A stretch of DNA of 64,000 nt from Nocardia iowensis (GCF_019222765.1 NZ_CP078145.1:6510001-6574000), one strand, 5' to 3'; shown: positions 26,754 through 38,792, counted from the stretch's first letter. Notes: generated from the sequence alone by a model not told the origin. Numbers and translations: made by a program.

Positions 26754-27205
26754 TACTCAGCAGCCTCGGCAGCGGCGGGCGCCTCGGCGGCCTCGTCCTT
26801 CTTGGCCTCGTCCTTCTTGGCGGCCTTCTTCTTCGGGGTGACGGCCTCGGCGGTGGGCGCGCTGTCGGCAGCGGCCAGCGCGGCGTTGAACAGGTCCAGC
26901 TTGGACGCCTTCTCCGCCTTGGTCTTCAGGGTGCCTTCGGCGCCCGGCAGGCCCTTGAACTTCTGCCAGTCACCGGTGATCTCCAGCAGTCGCTGCACGG
27001 GCTCGGTCGGCTGCGCGCCGACACTCAGCCAGTACTGAGCGCGCTCGGAATCGATCTCGATGAGCGACGGCTCTTCCTTCGGGTGGTACAGGCCGATGGA
27101 CTCGATGGACCGGCCGTCCCGGCGGGTGCGGGCGTCGGCGACGACGATGCGGTACTGCGGGTTGCGGATCTTGCCCAGGCGGGTGAGCTTGATGCGAACA
27201 GCCAT
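26753..27205 (-). CDS. rpsP: 30S ribosomal protein S16 with long C-terminal tail
   Basis: A 150-residue S16. The core (residues 1-85) has [20 protein letters not shown] and [20 protein letters not shown]. After residue 110 an Ala/Lys/Glu-rich tail ([20 protein letters not shown]) extends it well past the 80-90 residues of most bacterial S16; such tails are known in actinobacteria. It is the first gene of the trmD operon. Confidence 0.96.
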   Translation of the reverse strand: MAVRIKLTRLGKIRNPQYRIVVADARTRRDGRSIESIGLYHPKEEPSLIEIDSERAQYWLSVGAQPTEPVQRLLEITGDWQKFKGLPGAEGTLKTKAEKASKLDLFNAALAAADSAPTAEAVTPKKKAAKKDEAKKDEAAEAPAAAEAAE

Positions 27206-27556
27206 GCTTGTTCTGCCTCTTTCGTAGGTTGGTCACGGCGCAATTCAGCGACCCGCATGGTCTGCGAGCCCGGTTTAGCGCTTGGAGTGTGTGACCGCCG
27301 CGCGGTACGTAACCGGAGACGGGCTGACACTTGTCCGGAAGGACGGTGGTCCATTCTGCCAGACGGCACACTGAGGCCAGAAATCGCATCGCTGATCCGC
27401 CTCGCTAGCCTGCCTCTCCGCGTATTCAGGCCAGGCTCAGGTGGGGGTGACAGTGACGTTGGCGGCTGGCGGTTAGTGGTCGGGCGGGCTCGCCCGTTCC
27501 CGGCAAGTTACCCATGTGCTTGCGATATCAGTCGTCGCCGAAGCATCTCCGGACCC
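27206..27556. terminator. Gap upstream of rpsP, with a hairpin at 27481-27496
   Basis: These 351 bases carry no gene. CGGGCG (27481-27486) pairs with CGCCCG (27491-27496) around GGCT, about 60 bases after the RibD-like gene stop, and may end that transcript. The rpsP promoter must lie in the part nearer 27206-27400; no consensus element stands out. Confidence 0.45.
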
Positions 27557-28105
27557 CTACCGTCGGTAGCGCAACAGCACCACTCCGGAGCTGAAAGGCC
27601 GGGTTTCGACTAGTTGCAGGACCGGGATCTCGGTGGCGCCTTCGAACAGGCGCCTGCCGGTGCCCTGGACGACCGGATAGACGAACAGGCGGTACTCATC
27701 GACCAGGTCGGCGGCGATGAGCGCGTGGACCAGCTGGATGCTGCCGGTCGCCACGATGTCCTTGCCCGGCTGGTCCTTGATGACGCGGAGCTCGTCGATG
27801 CCGCGCAGGATGACCGTGTTCTCCCACGCCGGGTCCTCGATGGTGCTGGACACGACGTATTTCGTCGCCTTGTTCAGGTGAGCGGTGACCCCGGACGTGT
27901 CGTCGGTCTGCTTCGGCCAATATCCGCGCATCTCCTCGAAGGAGATCCGCCCGAGCAACACCGCGTCAGAGGTCGCCATGTGCGAGCTCAAGGTCGCGAC
28001 GAGGTCGGACTGGTCCACTCCCTCGGCGTTGGCCACGCTGAACCACTCCGCCGCTTCGATCACCCCGTCCAGCGTGATGTTCTCGGTTACCACCAGCTCG
28101 CGCAT
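27557..28105 (-). CDS. Dihydrofolate reductase-like (RibD C-terminal) family protein
   Basis: A 182-residue protein of the RibD_C/DHFR-like fold. The start MRELVVTENITLDGVIEAAE, then SDAVLLGRISFEEMRGYWPK and KDIVATGSIQLVHALIAADL, mark the common DHFR-like NADPH-binding family. The true substrate is unknown; members are usually oxidoreductases and not true DHFR. GGGAGGAG precedes the ATG. It is a lone gene upstream of rpsP. Confidence 0.87.
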   Translation of the reverse strand: MRELVVTENITLDGVIEAAEWFSVANAEGVDQSDLVATLSSHMATSDAVLLGRISFEEMRGYWPKQTDDTSGVTAHLNKATKYVVSSTIEDPAWENTVILRGIDELRVIKDQPGKDIVATGSIQLVHALIAADLVDEYRLFVYPVVQGTGRRLFEGATEIPVLQLVETRPFSSGVVLLRYRR

Positions 28106-28192
28106 CGCTGCTCCTCCCGTCGGAAACTACGTCTCCTACTGAAGACGTGCCGCGCCAACGGAATTCATCGGTGTAGTCGCCGCTTTTTCGAG

Positions 28193-29176
28193 CTAGCGGA
28201 CCAATGGAGTGAGGGTGCGCCCGGCGAGTTCGACCGCGCCCGGCTCATGACCGTTGGTGACCATGTTGACGATGATGCCCTGCACACCGTGGTCGAGCAC
28301 CCTGGTCTGGAGTTGCTCGGCGACCTCGTCGGGGGTGCCGACGAACTGCCGGTCGGCGATGCTCTGTTCGCGTTCGGCGGCGGAGAGGGCGGCCAAGTCG
28401 ATATCGAGGCCGCGCAGGAAGTCCCGCTGCTGTTTGCGGGCCCGGTCACCGTCCTCGTCGACCATCAGGAAGCACAGGTAGCTGACCTCCAATGTCGCGG
28501 GGTCGCGGTCGATCTCGGCGCAGCGCTGATGCAGGGCCGCGATCTTGCGCGGCAGCTCCGAGGCGTTGCAGATGATATTGAGGTGGTCGGCGTAGCGGGC
28601 GGCCAAGGCGAAGGTTTTCTTCTCGCCCGCACCGCCGAGCATGATCGGCAGATCATCGCGCAGGCGCGGCTCGTTCATGGCGTTGTCGGTGTGGTACCAC
28701 TTGCCGTCGAAGGTGGCGTGCTCGCCGCGCAGCATCGGCTGGATGATCCGCAATGCCTCGTCGAGACGCTCGAAGCGGTCGGTGAAGGTGCCGAATTCGA
28801 ATCCGTAGGACTTGTGCTCGAGCTCGAACCAGCCCGCCCCGATGCCGAGGATCGCGCGCCCGCCGCTGACCACGTCGAGCGTGGTGACCGTCTTGGCGAG
28901 CAGTGCCGGATTCCGGTAGGTGTTGCCGGTCACCAACGCGGACAACTGAATTCGCTCGGTGGACGCCGCGATACCGGCCAGCGCGGTGTATGCCTCCAGC
29001 ATCGGGTCGTCCGGCGTCCCGAGGCCCGGCAGCTGATAGAAGTGGTCCATCACGAACACCGTGTCGAACCCTGCCGCTTCGGCCTCCCTTGCCTGCGCCA
29101 CCACCGTCGGGAACAACTCCCGCACCGGCTGTCCGTAGGTGAAGTTGGGCATCTGATAACCGAGACGAATGGTCAT
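28193..29176 (-). CDS. LLM-class F420-dependent oxidoreductase
   Basis: A 327-residue TIM-barrel enzyme of the luciferase-like monooxygenase class. AEAAGFDTVFVMDHFYQLPG, TLDVVSGGRAILGIGAGWFE and the C-terminal FVGTPDEVAEQLQTRVLDHG are typical of the actinobacterial F420-using subfamily. The reaction is probably hydride transfer to or from a small organic substrate; which one cannot be told. The neighbours (RibD-like reductase, questin-oxidase-like protein) form a loose group of accessory oxidoreductases. Confidence 0.9.
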   Translation of the reverse strand: MTIRLGYQMPNFTYGQPVRELFPTVVAQAREAEAAGFDTVFVMDHFYQLPGLGTPDDPMLEAYTALAGIAASTERIQLSALVTGNTYRNPALLAKTVTTLDVVSGGRAILGIGAGWFELEHKSYGFEFGTFTDRFERLDEALRIIQPMLRGEHATFDGKWYHTDNAMNEPRLRDDLPIMLGGAGEKKTFALAARYADHLNIICNASELPRKIAALHQRCAEIDRDPATLEVSYLCFLMVDEDGDRARKQQRDFLRGLDIDLAALSAAEREQSIADRQFVGTPDEVAEQLQTRVLDHGVQGIIVNMVTNGHEPGAVELAGRTLTPLVR

Positions 29177-29250
29177 ATCGCCCGACCCTACGCGGGCGCG
29201 ACAGCCAGATCAGGAGGAACTGTTGGCGGGAAGGGCCAGTGGCCGGGCGT

Positions 29251-30387
29251 TCAGCTTCCGGAGCGGCCGAAGCGCACGGTGAGCGCCGAGCCGCCCTCGG
29301 CATCGGGACGCTCGATCTGCTGCTGGGCGATGTCGACTGCCCAGGCGTAGCGCGGGTCGGGGCGCAGGGCGTGTTCGCGCAGGCAGGCTTCGGTGAATTT
29401 GATGACGTGCTCGTCGCCGTGTTCGACGGCGCGGCCGATCAACTCGTCCCATGCCGGTACCTCGGCTCGTTGCGCCCGAGTCAAGGCCGATTCCTCGCCG
29501 TCGTTGCCGGTGGTGATCATCATCAGCAGGGTCACCTGGGCCTGCCACAGCGCGGCCACGGTGGGCTCGTGCAGTTGTCGCGGCAGCTGTGGCAGCACCA
29601 GGCGGGCGGCCGCGGGTGCGGTGACGCCGTGCAACAGGGGAATGGGGAAGCCGTGGGCCGAGTGTGCGACGCACACGCCCGCGTAGTTCGCGGTCATGTC
29701 CGAGAGCAGCCGGTCGATGTGATCGGGGGCCAGTATCCCGAGGGCATCGGCGTAGCCCGGCATCGAATGCGGGTTACGCATGCGCGCCAGCCCCTCTTGC
29801 GGGCTGTTCGGCGGCTCGGTGAGCCGAGGGATGGCCGTCAGTGCCGCTGCCACGTTCGACCGGCCGGTCAACCGGCCGGGACCGGGGGCGTCGATGAACC
29901 GGGCGGCCCAGTAGCCGAGTCCGCGGGCCAGCTCGCGCAGCTGCGACGGCGTTGGTTGCGCGGTGGCGGCCAAGCCGCGCACGGCGTGCGCGGTGCGGAT
30001 CAGGCCGTGTGTCAGTCCGGTCATCGGTCCCGGCAGCAGCCGTGGCCACCAGCGAACCAGCACGGCTCGCCAGCCTTCCTCGGCCATCTCGCGGAGGAAG
30101 AGTTCCTCGAAGTCACCGGCGCGGCCGATATCGCCGAGCGCGGCCCGCCAGTCCGCCTCGTCGGAGCCATCGAGCCGCTGGTAGGGCACGGGTGGCTCAT
30201 GGTGTGGCGCGGCGTTGCGGTACGTCTCGATCCAGCCGGGCACCGCGTCGCCGTGACCGAGGACGGCCAGTGCTTCGGCGCCCATGGGTCCGTGATTGGC
30301 CAGGTCGCCACCGCCGAGATTGCGTTCGTACCCCAGATCGTCGAGGCGTTCGAGTGCGTCGTTGACTGCGTCGAGATAGGTGGACAC
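29251..30387 (-). CDS. Questin oxidase-like family protein (DUF4243)
   Basis: A 378-residue protein that I place in the questin-oxidase/DUF4243 family from landmarks NLGGGDLANHGPMGAEALAV near the start, LTHGLIRTAHAVRGLAATAQ in the middle and HVIKFTEACLREHALRPDPR near the end. Fungal relatives take part in Baeyer-Villiger-type oxidation of anthraquinones, and bacterial ones are mostly uncharacterised. AGGGG precedes the GTG start by six bases. It diverges from a MarR gene across 60 bases, so MarR probably controls it. Confidence 0.75.
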   Translation of the reverse strand: MSTYLDAVNDALERLDDLGYERNLGGGDLANHGPMGAEALAVLGHGDAVPGWIETYRNAAPHHEPPVPYQRLDGSDEADWRAALGDIGRAGDFEELFLREMAEEGWRAVLVRWWPRLLPGPMTGLTHGLIRTAHAVRGLAATAQPTPSQLRELARGLGYWAARFIDAPGPGRLTGRSNVAAALTAIPRLTEPPNSPQEGLARMRNPHSMPGYADALGILAPDHIDRLLSDMTANYAGVCVAHSAHGFPIPLLHGVTAPAAARLVLPQLPRQLHEPTVAALWQAQVTLLMMITTGNDGEESALTRAQRAEVPAWDELIGRAVEHGDEHVIKFTEACLREHALRPDPRYAWAVDIAQQQIERPDAEGGSALTVRFGRSGS

Positions 30388-30400
30388 CGCAACCCCTATG

Positions 30401-30437
30401 TTCGTACATCCAAACTGTTTGTGAATCCGAATATATA
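30401..30437. promoter_or_regulatory. Candidate MarR operator between questin-oxidase-like and marR genes
   Basis: CAAACTGTTTG (30411-30421) is a perfect palindrome around T. Two related 14-base blocks, TTCGTACATCCAAA (30401) and TTTGTGAATCCGAA (30418), overlap it. TATAAG near 30434 could be the marR -10, which would place transcription start at the ATG. Confidence 0.45.
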
Positions 30438-30447
30438 AGATGTGTGC

Positions 30448-30936
30448 ATGCCCGACAAGCCCAGCGCACCGAGACTTCCGAGCCGCGCGGAGATCACCGA
30501 GGTCATCGGCTTCATGCCGCTGATCGCGAACTTCTTCGACAAGGCCCGCGCCGACATGCCTGCCGAGCACAGCGCGTCCTTCACCGAGCACAACCTGACC
30601 TCGCGGCATGGCGCGGTATGCGTTCAACTCGTGCCGGCGGAGTCGTTGAGCGTCGGCGAGCTGGCCGGTCGGATGGGGCTGGCGTTGTCGACGGTCAGCG
30701 AGCTCGTCGGCGACCTCGACCGGGCCGGATGGGTGAGCAGGCAGCCCGATCCGGCCAACCGGCGGCGCACTCTTGTTGCGCTGCAACCGCAGTGGCGCGA
30801 GCACATGGAGACCTTCGTCGCCCGCCGGGCCGAACCGCTACTGGCCGCGATGGCAACACTCACCCCCGAGCAGCGGGCCGGATTCGCGGCCGGACTACAG
30901 GCGTGGGCGCACGAAATCCGGCACTGGCGCGATTGA
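30448..30936 (+). CDS. MarR family transcriptional regulator
   Basis: A 162-residue regulator. The winged helix (about residues 62-118) contains LSVGELAGRMGLALSTVSELVGDLDRAGWV read in two blocks, followed by the wing DPANRRRTLVAL. A GTG two codons earlier could also start. A -10-like TATAAG lies eight bases before the ATG, so the message may be leaderless. It likely represses itself and the divergent oxidase-like gene in response to a phenolic or quinone-like ligand (inference from the family). Confidence 0.87.
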   Translation: MPDKPSAPRLPSRAEITEVIGFMPLIANFFDKARADMPAEHSASFTEHNLTSRHGAVCVQLVPAESLSVGELAGRMGLALSTVSELVGDLDRAGWVSRQPDPANRRRTLVALQPQWREHMETFVARRAEPLLAAMATLTPEQRAGFAAGLQAWAHEIRHWRD

Positions 30937-30961
30937 TCCGCTGGAAGTTGAAGTCGCGGAA

Positions 30962-32056
30962 CTAACGGTGGCCGGTGATGGGGCCGTGATCGGCGTATAG
31001 ACGCCCGCGCAGGATCACGGCGTAGGGCGCGGTAAGCGTCTCCGGGTTTGTGCGTGGGTCTTCTTGGTACACAACGAAATCAGCGGACGCCCCGTGCTCG
31101 ATGCCGGGGCGGCCGAGCCAGGTCCGGGCATTCCAAGAGGCGGCACCAAGGGCGTCGTGCTTGGACAGACCCGCGCCGCCGAGGGCGGTGATCTCGTCGG
31201 CGATGCGGCCGTGGCGGATGGAGCCGCCCGCGTCGGTACCCGCGAAGATGGGAATGCCCGCGTCGTGCGCGTTGGCCACGGTGTTGCGGACGCGGCGGTG
31301 CAGGTCCCGCATGTGGGCGGCATAGGTGGGGAATTTGCCTGCGCTGTCGGCGATTTCGGGGAAGGTGTCGATGTTGACCAGAGTCGGCACCAGGGCGGTA
31401 CCGTGTTCGACCATCATCTCGATGGTGTCGTCGGTGAGGCCGGTGCCGTGTTCGATGCAGTCGATGCCCGCGTCGAGCAGGCCGGGTAGCGCGTCCTCGC
31501 CGAACACGTGCGCGGTGACCCTGGCGCCGTTGGCGTGGGCGGCGTCGATGGCCTCCTTGAGGATCGCGTCGCTCCAGAGTGGGCGCAGGTCGCCGACGGA
31601 GCGGTCGATCCAGTCGCCGACGATTTTCACCCAGCCGTCGCCGAAGCGGGCCTGCTCGGCGACGATCTCCGGGAGATCGCGTTCGTCGTCGAGTTCGATG
31701 CCGAGTTCGCGAATATAGCGGCGGGGACGGGCGATATGGCGGCCCGCGCGGATGATCCGCGGCAGTTCCTCGTGGTCATCGATGAAGCGGGTGTCGATGG
31801 GTGAGCCCGCATCGCGCAACAGCAGCGCACCCGCATCGCGTTCGGTCTCGGCCTGCGCGATGGCCCCCTCGCGATCCTCGTCTCCCCCGCCGTACCGGAT
31901 CCCGACGTGACAGTGCGCGTCGACCAGTCCCGGCACGATCCACCCTGTGCGGCACAGCGTTTCGGCGCCCGGCACCGGCTCGAACGACACCAGCCCGTCC
32001 CGCACCCAGAGATCCCGGACTTCCGCATCGGGGAGAACCACACCTCGCAGATGCAC
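30962..32056 (-). CDS. Amidohydrolase family protein
   Basis: A 364-residue metal-dependent hydrolase. GWIVPGLVDAHCHVGI holds the HxH ligands, ARVTAHVFGEDALPGLLDAG and CIEHGTGLTDD supply the later histidines, and FAGTDAGGS the catalytic aspartate. This resembles imidazolonepropionase/prolidase-type amidohydrolases (Rv2915c position in M. tuberculosis). GGGAGG lies six bases before the GTG start. It lies downstream of ffh on the same strand, as in mycobacteria; the substrate is unknown. Confidence 0.9.
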   Translation of the reverse strand: MHLRGVVLPDAEVRDLWVRDGLVSFEPVPGAETLCRTGWIVPGLVDAHCHVGIRYGGGDEDREGAIAQAETERDAGALLLRDAGSPIDTRFIDDHEELPRIIRAGRHIARPRRYIRELGIELDDERDLPEIVAEQARFGDGWVKIVGDWIDRSVGDLRPLWSDAILKEAIDAAHANGARVTAHVFGEDALPGLLDAGIDCIEHGTGLTDDTIEMMVEHGTALVPTLVNIDTFPEIADSAGKFPTYAAHMRDLHRRVRNTVANAHDAGIPIFAGTDAGGSIRHGRIADEITALGGAGLSKHDALGAASWNARTWLGRPGIEHGASADFVVYQEDPRTNPETLTAPYAVILRGRLYADHGPITGHR

Positions 32057-32218
32057 AGCAAACCTCCCGGACTCGTCGGCTTGCCTCCCAACTTACTGTC
32101 CACGCCCCATGACAGTCACGCACCCGCAGCCGCCAGCTCCACCCCGCGCACCGGTTTGCACGCCACGCACGAAATCGCTAGCCAACTCGTGCGCGGCGCA
32201 ACACCTTCTGCGCGGGGT

Positions 32219-33784
32219 CTACTTCTTGGGGAACTTCAGCTTCGACAGGTCGAAGCCTTCGAGACCCGGCGGGAGCTGGTCGAGACCGGCGGGCATGTTG
32301 GAGATGTCCGGCATGCCCGCGGGCAGACCGGGCATTCCGGCGGGCATGCCGGGGAGGCCGCCGCGCACCTTGGGCGGGGTAGGGCCGCGACCGCCCTTCT
32401 TGCCCTTCTTGCCTTTTTTGTTGTTGCCGCGGCGGGCACCGGGCATGCCCATCTGGCGGCCCATCATCGCCATCATCTTCTTGGCTTCGAAGAAGCGGTC
32501 GACGAGTTGATTGACCTCGGAGACCTGGACGCCGGAGCCGTTGGCGATGCGCAGCCGGCGGGAGGCGTTGATGATCTTCGGGTTGTCTCGTTCGGCAGGA
32601 GTCATGCCGCGGATGATCGCCTGCACCCGGTCGAGCTGCTTGTCGTCGACCGCGGCCAGCGCGTCCTTCATCTGACCCGCGCCGGGCAGCATGCCGAGCA
32701 GGTTGCCGATCGGGCCCATCTTGCGGATGGCGAGCATCTGATCGAGAAAGTCCTCGAGCGTCATCTCGCCGCTGCCGATCTTGCGGGCGGCTTCCTCGGC
32801 CTGTTCCTGGTCGTAAATCTGTTCGGCGTGCTCGATCAGGCTGAGCACGTCGCCCATGCCGAGGATGCGGCTAGCCATTCGGTCCGGGTGGAAGACGTCG
32901 AAGTCCTCGAGCTTCTCACCGGTGGACGCGAACATGATCGGCGCGCCGGTCACTTCGCGCACCGACAGCGCCGCACCACCGCGGGCGTCACCGTCGAGCT
33001 TGGTGAGCACGACACCGGTGAAGCCGACGCCGTCGCGGAAGGCTTCCGCGGTGGTGACGGCGTCCTGACCGATCATGGCGTCGAGCACGAACAGCGTCTC
33101 GTCCGGCTGCACGGCGTCGCGAATGCCCGCGGCCTGGCGCATCAGCTCTTCGTCGATGCCGAGGCGACCGGCGGTGTCGACGATGACCACGTCGTACTGC
33201 TTGGCGCGGGCCTCGGCGATGCCGCCGCGGGCGACCTCGACCGGGTCGGCCGCGGTGACGCCGAGCGCGTTGTCGCCGCCGCCGATGGAGGTGCCGCCGT
33301 GCGGCGCGAACACGGGCACACCCGCCCGCTCACCGACCACTTGCAGCTGGGTTACGGCACCGGGCCGCTGCAGGTCACAGGCCACCAGCAACGGCTGATG
33401 TCCTTGTCCCTTCAGCCATTTCGCGAGCTTGCCCGCGAGGGTGGTCTTACCGGCACCCTGCAGACCGGCGAGCATGACCACGGTCGGCGGGTTCTTGGCC
33501 AGCGTCAGCCTGCGCGTCTCGCCGCCGAGGATGCCGACGAGCTCCTCGTTGACGATCTTGACGACCTGCTGTGCGGGGTTCAGCGCCGCGGAGACCTCGG
33601 CGCCCTTGGCGCGCTCCTTGATCCGGGCGATGAAACCGCGCACCACCGGCAGCGCGACGTCGGCTTCGAGCAGGGCTAGCCGGATCTCCCGACAGGTGGC
33701 GTCGATGTCGGCCGGTGACAGACGCCCCTTACCGCGCAGATCCTTGAGGGCACCGGTAAGCCGGTCGGACAGGGATTCGAACAC
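32219..33784 (-). CDS. ffh: Signal recognition particle protein Ffh
   Basis: A 521-residue SRP GTPase that binds signal sequences of membrane proteins and pairs with FtsY. N domain 1-90, G domain with G1 GLQGAGKTTLAGKLA, G3 DTAGRL and G4 TKLDGDARGGAAL, then a methionine-rich M domain (FLDQMLAIRKMGPIGNLLGM). After the M domain a Lys/Gly stretch and Met/Pro-rich tail (GMPAGMPGLPAGMPD) extends to residue 521. The start is GTG. Confidence 0.96.
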   Translation of the reverse strand: MFESLSDRLTGALKDLRGKGRLSPADIDATCREIRLALLEADVALPVVRGFIARIKERAKGAEVSAALNPAQQVVKIVNEELVGILGGETRRLTLAKNPPTVVMLAGLQGAGKTTLAGKLAKWLKGQGHQPLLVACDLQRPGAVTQLQVVGERAGVPVFAPHGGTSIGGGDNALGVTAADPVEVARGGIAEARAKQYDVVIVDTAGRLGIDEELMRQAAGIRDAVQPDETLFVLDAMIGQDAVTTAEAFRDGVGFTGVVLTKLDGDARGGAALSVREVTGAPIMFASTGEKLEDFDVFHPDRMASRILGMGDVLSLIEHAEQIYDQEQAEEAARKIGSGEMTLEDFLDQMLAIRKMGPIGNLLGMLPGAGQMKDALAAVDDKQLDRVQAIIRGMTPAERDNPKIINASRRLRIANGSGVQVSEVNQLVDRFFEAKKMMAMMGRQMGMPGARRGNNKKGKKGKKGGRGPTPPKVRGGLPGMPAGMPGLPAGMPDISNMPAGLDQLPPGLEGFDLSKLKFPKK

Positions 33785-33966
33785 CGATCGCGCTCCTGAT
33801 CTCGGGGGACGTCAATTGCCTCCCAGGGTAATGGGATCGGCCCGCGACGCGAGCGACGGCCCCGAAGGCGCTGCCGCGGCATGACCGTGCAGCGCCATGG
33901 GAGCACCGCAAATCCGGCCCAGCGTAGGCGCGGGCCGGTGTGTCCTTCGAGATCGCGCGTGTCTGT

Positions 33967-34281
33967 TTACTCGAGTGAACGGCGGCGCGGTTTGGCCGTC
34001 TTGCGGTAATCGTGGTTCTCCTTGGCCACCATGTAGACCGCCTCGCGGGCGGTCAATCCCAGCTCCAACGCCAGGTCATCGAGGATGGCCCATTCCGTGG
34101 TGGTGGGGATCCGCGAGCTGGCGACCGTCGAGGCGATGGTCATGGCGGTCACGGCCTGTTGTCCGGTCAATGTGCGACCCGGTAGCCAGGAAACCACCCA
34201 GCGATCCCCGCCGACGCACCGCGCCATGTGCGTGGTCTCGTCGCTCGTCATCATCGACGCCGAAACAACTTCAATTGCCAC
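33967..34281 (-). CDS. Conserved hypothetical protein (104 residues)
   Basis: A soluble 104-residue protein with GDRWVVSWLPGRTLTGQQAV in the first half, an acidic patch EWAILDDLALELGLTAREAV and a basic C-terminus KTAKPRRRS. It has no membrane segment and no motif I recognise. GAGGGGAG precedes the GTG start by seven bases, and the codon usage is that of neighbours, so it is likely real. It lies between glnD and ffh. Confidence 0.7.
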   Translation of the reverse strand: MAIEVVSASMMTSDETTHMARCVGGDRWVVSWLPGRTLTGQQAVTAMTIASTVASSRIPTTTEWAILDDLALELGLTAREAVYMVAKENHDYRKTAKPRRRSLE

Positions 34282-34398
34282 CGACGTACTCCCCTCATGC
34301 TAGCGATAGCCAGACGCTCTGATACTAGGGCGGGAGTGACCGACAACATAAGAGTTCCAGCAAATCACGTGCAACAGATTGGTTACTGGTGCCGCTGG

Positions 34399-36888
34399 TC
34401 AGGAATCGAGGATCTCCGGCCCCGGCATGCCGTCCTCGGGTTTCTTCGGCGCTGGCCGCGGCACGACGGCCAGAATCGCCTTTTCGATGGCCGTCCTGCG
34501 GTCCGGGCCGTCCTCGGCGCCGAGATCGAGGCAGAAGGTGTCGACCACCGCGGAACCCATGGTCACCACCTTTGCCCAGCGCACGTCGGCACCGCAGCCC
34601 TCGAGCGCGGCGGCGAGCCGGCTCAGCACGCCGATCCGGTCCTCGGCACGCAGTTCCAGCAGCACCTGCCCCGGCACCGAGGTACCGGACCACAGCACCC
34701 TCGGCTGGGCCTGCGCGTACTGACCCGGTCCGACACCGCCCGCTTCCCGCTCGCGCTTCGCGAGCACCGCCGGAACATCCAGGTCGCCAGCGATGGCGCG
34801 GATGAGTTCCTGACGCAACAGCCCGGCATCCGGCGGGTCACCGAACTTGGGGGAAACCACGAAAGTGTCGATGGCGGAATCACCTTCGACGCCGAGTGCG
34901 GCCGAAAGCACCCGCAGCGAGTGCAGGGCGAGCACCCCGGCGGCATCGGAGAGCAGCCCCGTGCTGTCCGGGGCGATCACGGTGACCGTGTAGGTGTACT
35001 TGCTCTCCCCCGGCTTCAATTCGACGTGCACACCGCCCGCCTTGGCCTTGGCGACCAGTTCCGGCGCGATCGGTTCCGGCGTCGGCAGCTCGCCACCCGC
35101 CATGACCAGGCGGCAGCGGCGGACGAGATCGCCGATGAGCGAGGCCTTCCAGTCGCCCCAGACACCGGGTCCGGTGGCCAGCGAGTCCGCTTCGGCCAGG
35201 GTGTGCAGCAATTCCAGCAGTTCCGGGTCGCCGTCCAGCGCGTCGACCACGAACTGCACGGTGGCGGGGTCGGACAGATCGCGGCGGGTCGCCGTGTCCG
35301 GGAGCAGCAAGTGGTGGCGGACCAGTGCGCTTAGGGTGCGCACGTCCGATGGCCAGAGGCCGAGCCGACGGCCGATGTGCGTCGCCAGTTCGGCCCCGAC
35401 GACGCTGTGGTCGCCCGCGCGGCCCTTGCCGATGTCGTGCAGCAGCGCGCCGAGCGCGAGCAGGTCCGGCCGGGCCACCCGCGTACTTATCGCGCTCGCG
35501 TAGGACACCGTCTCCATCAGGTGCCGATCGACGGTCCAGGTGTGCAGGGCATCCCGCGGCGGCAGGTCACGAACGGCACCCCATTCCGGAAGTAGCCTGC
35601 CCCACAAGCCCGTTCGATCGAGTGCCTCGATCGCATCGATGGCGCCGCGGCCCGCGCCGAGCAGCACCAGCAGGTCGTTGAGGGCGTCCTTGGGCCACGG
35701 CTCGCGTAGCTCGGGCGCGTCTTCGGACAACCGGTTCAGCGTGGTCGCCGACATCGGCAGTCCGGTCTGCGCCGAGGCGGCCGCGACTCGCAGAATGAGC
35801 CCCGGATCGCGCTGCGGCCGCGCGTCCCTGGCCAGCACCACCTCGCCTGCGTGCTCGACCACTCCTTCGTCGATCGGCCGACGCACCGGCATGCGGCGCA
35901 GGCGGGCCAGACCGCGACGCGGCAGCGCGTTGGCGGCCGTGCGCAATCCGACATCGACGGAGTAACTCACCGTCCGCGCCGAATCGCTCAGCGTGCGTGC
36001 GAGATCGAACCGGTCGCCGATCCGCAGCGCCGCGCCGATCTCGTCGGCATCCTGCGCGCGCAGCTGGTCACGGGCCCGGCCCGCGACTCGATGTAGCTCA
36101 GTGCGAACATCCAGCAAACGACGGTGAGCGTGTTTCAGACCACCACCGGGCACCTCGGGACCGAGTCCTGGCATGGCATCGGTCAATTGAGCGATGGCGA
36201 GCGCATCGAGCAGTTGAATGTCGCGCAGGCCGCCGCGTCCGTTCTTCAGGTCGGGTTCGGCGCGGTGCGCGATCTCGCCACTGCGCTGCCAGCGCGCCTC
36301 GGTCTGGGCGATCAGTTCGTCGAACCGGGAACGGATTCCGGTCCGCCACTCCCGGCGCACCCCGCCGATCAGCAGATTGCTCAGATCCTGATCGCCGACG
36401 ATGTGCCTGGCCTCGAGCATGCCGAGCGCGGCGATCAGATCGTCGGATGCCACCCGCAGCGCCTGCGGCACGGTCCGCACGCTGTGGTCGAGCTTGATGT
36501 GGGCGTCCCACAGCGGATACCAGAGCTGGTCGGCGACCTCGGCGACCCGGGCCGGGTCGACGTCGTCGTGCAGCAGCACCAGGTCCAGATCGGAGTACGG
36601 CAGCATTTCGCCGCGGCCGAGTCCGCCGACCGCGACCACGGCCAAACCGCTGTCGCTGGTGATGCCGAGTTCGGTGCCCTTGCTGGTGAGCCACAACTCG
36701 TAGAGGTCGACCAGGGCTTGCCGCAGCGACTCGGCATCGAGCCGAGGATTGCGCGGCACACCGCCGTCGAGCAGTTGGGTTCGAGCGCGGACCAGATCGG
36801 CCGCGCCATTGGATACCTTGCCGCCGTTGGCTTCTCCGGTCACCGTCCGGTCACCGTCGTGCTGACTATCCACAAACCCACCGCCCAT
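34399..36888 (-). CDS. glnD: [Protein-PII] uridylyltransferase/adenylyltransferase GlnD
   Basis: An 829-residue sensor that modifies PII in response to glutamine. The nucleotidyltransferase motif is [19 protein letters not shown] (about residues 92-110), the HD phosphohydrolase motif is [15 protein letters not shown], and two C-terminal ACT domains ([20 protein letters not shown] and [20 protein letters not shown]) bind glutamine. Actinobacterial GlnD adenylylates PII instead of uridylylating it (known for Corynebacterium and Streptomyces). It is the last gene of amtB-glnB-glnD. Confidence 0.95.
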   Translation of the reverse strand: MGGGFVDSQHDGDRTVTGEANGGKVSNGAADLVRARTQLLDGGVPRNPRLDAESLRQALVDLYELWLTSKGTELGITSDSGLAVVAVGGLGRGEMLPYSDLDLVLLHDDVDPARVAEVADQLWYPLWDAHIKLDHSVRTVPQALRVASDDLIAALGMLEARHIVGDQDLSNLLIGGVRREWRTGIRSRFDELIAQTEARWQRSGEIAHRAEPDLKNGRGGLRDIQLLDALAIAQLTDAMPGLGPEVPGGGLKHAHRRLLDVRTELHRVAGRARDQLRAQDADEIGAALRIGDRFDLARTLSDSARTVSYSVDVGLRTAANALPRRGLARLRRMPVRRPIDEGVVEHAGEVVLARDARPQRDPGLILRVAAASAQTGLPMSATTLNRLSEDAPELREPWPKDALNDLLVLLGAGRGAIDAIEALDRTGLWGRLLPEWGAVRDLPPRDALHTWTVDRHLMETVSYASAISTRVARPDLLALGALLHDIGKGRAGDHSVVGAELATHIGRRLGLWPSDVRTLSALVRHHLLLPDTATRRDLSDPATVQFVVDALDGDPELLELLHTLAEADSLATGPGVWGDWKASLIGDLVRRCRLVMAGGELPTPEPIAPELVAKAKAGGVHVELKPGESKYTYTVTVIAPDSTGLLSDAAGVLALHSLRVLSAALGVEGDSAIDTFVVSPKFGDPPDAGLLRQELIRAIAGDLDVPAVLAKREREAGGVGPGQYAQAQPRVLWSGTSVPGQVLLELRAEDRIGVLSRLAAALEGCGADVRWAKVVTMGSAVVDTFCLDLGAEDGPDRRTAIEKAILAVVPRPAPKKPEDGMPGPEILDS

Positions 36889-36958
36889 CCATGCAGTGCG
36901 GCCCCGCCCCGACCGGTGCTCCGGTGGGAGGCGAGGCCGCCGCTCGATCAGATATTCG

Positions 36959-38682
<1,724 letters not shown>

Positions 38683-38754
38683 CTTGAAGTCCTCCTCATC
38701 TCGGGCCCTGCCGACTCCGGCAAATGGACCTGCACAGAAGGGTCCTCATTCGGT

Positions 38755-38792
38755 GTTTCATCCACAGAGCTGTGGTGTTTCACCTGCGTGAA
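38755..38792 (-). promoter_or_regulatory. GlnR-type operator upstream of amtB
   Basis: Read on the minus strand: TTCAC-n6-GAAAC-n6-GCTCT-n6-GAAAC, which matches the actinobacterial GlnR box gTnAC-n6-GAAAC-n6-GTnAC-n6-GAAAC in both b sites and in all spacings. The third block is the weakest. A further GTGTA-n6-GAAAC occurs at 38820-38835. The embedded CCACAGAGCTGTGG is a perfect palindrome. Confidence 0.65.
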
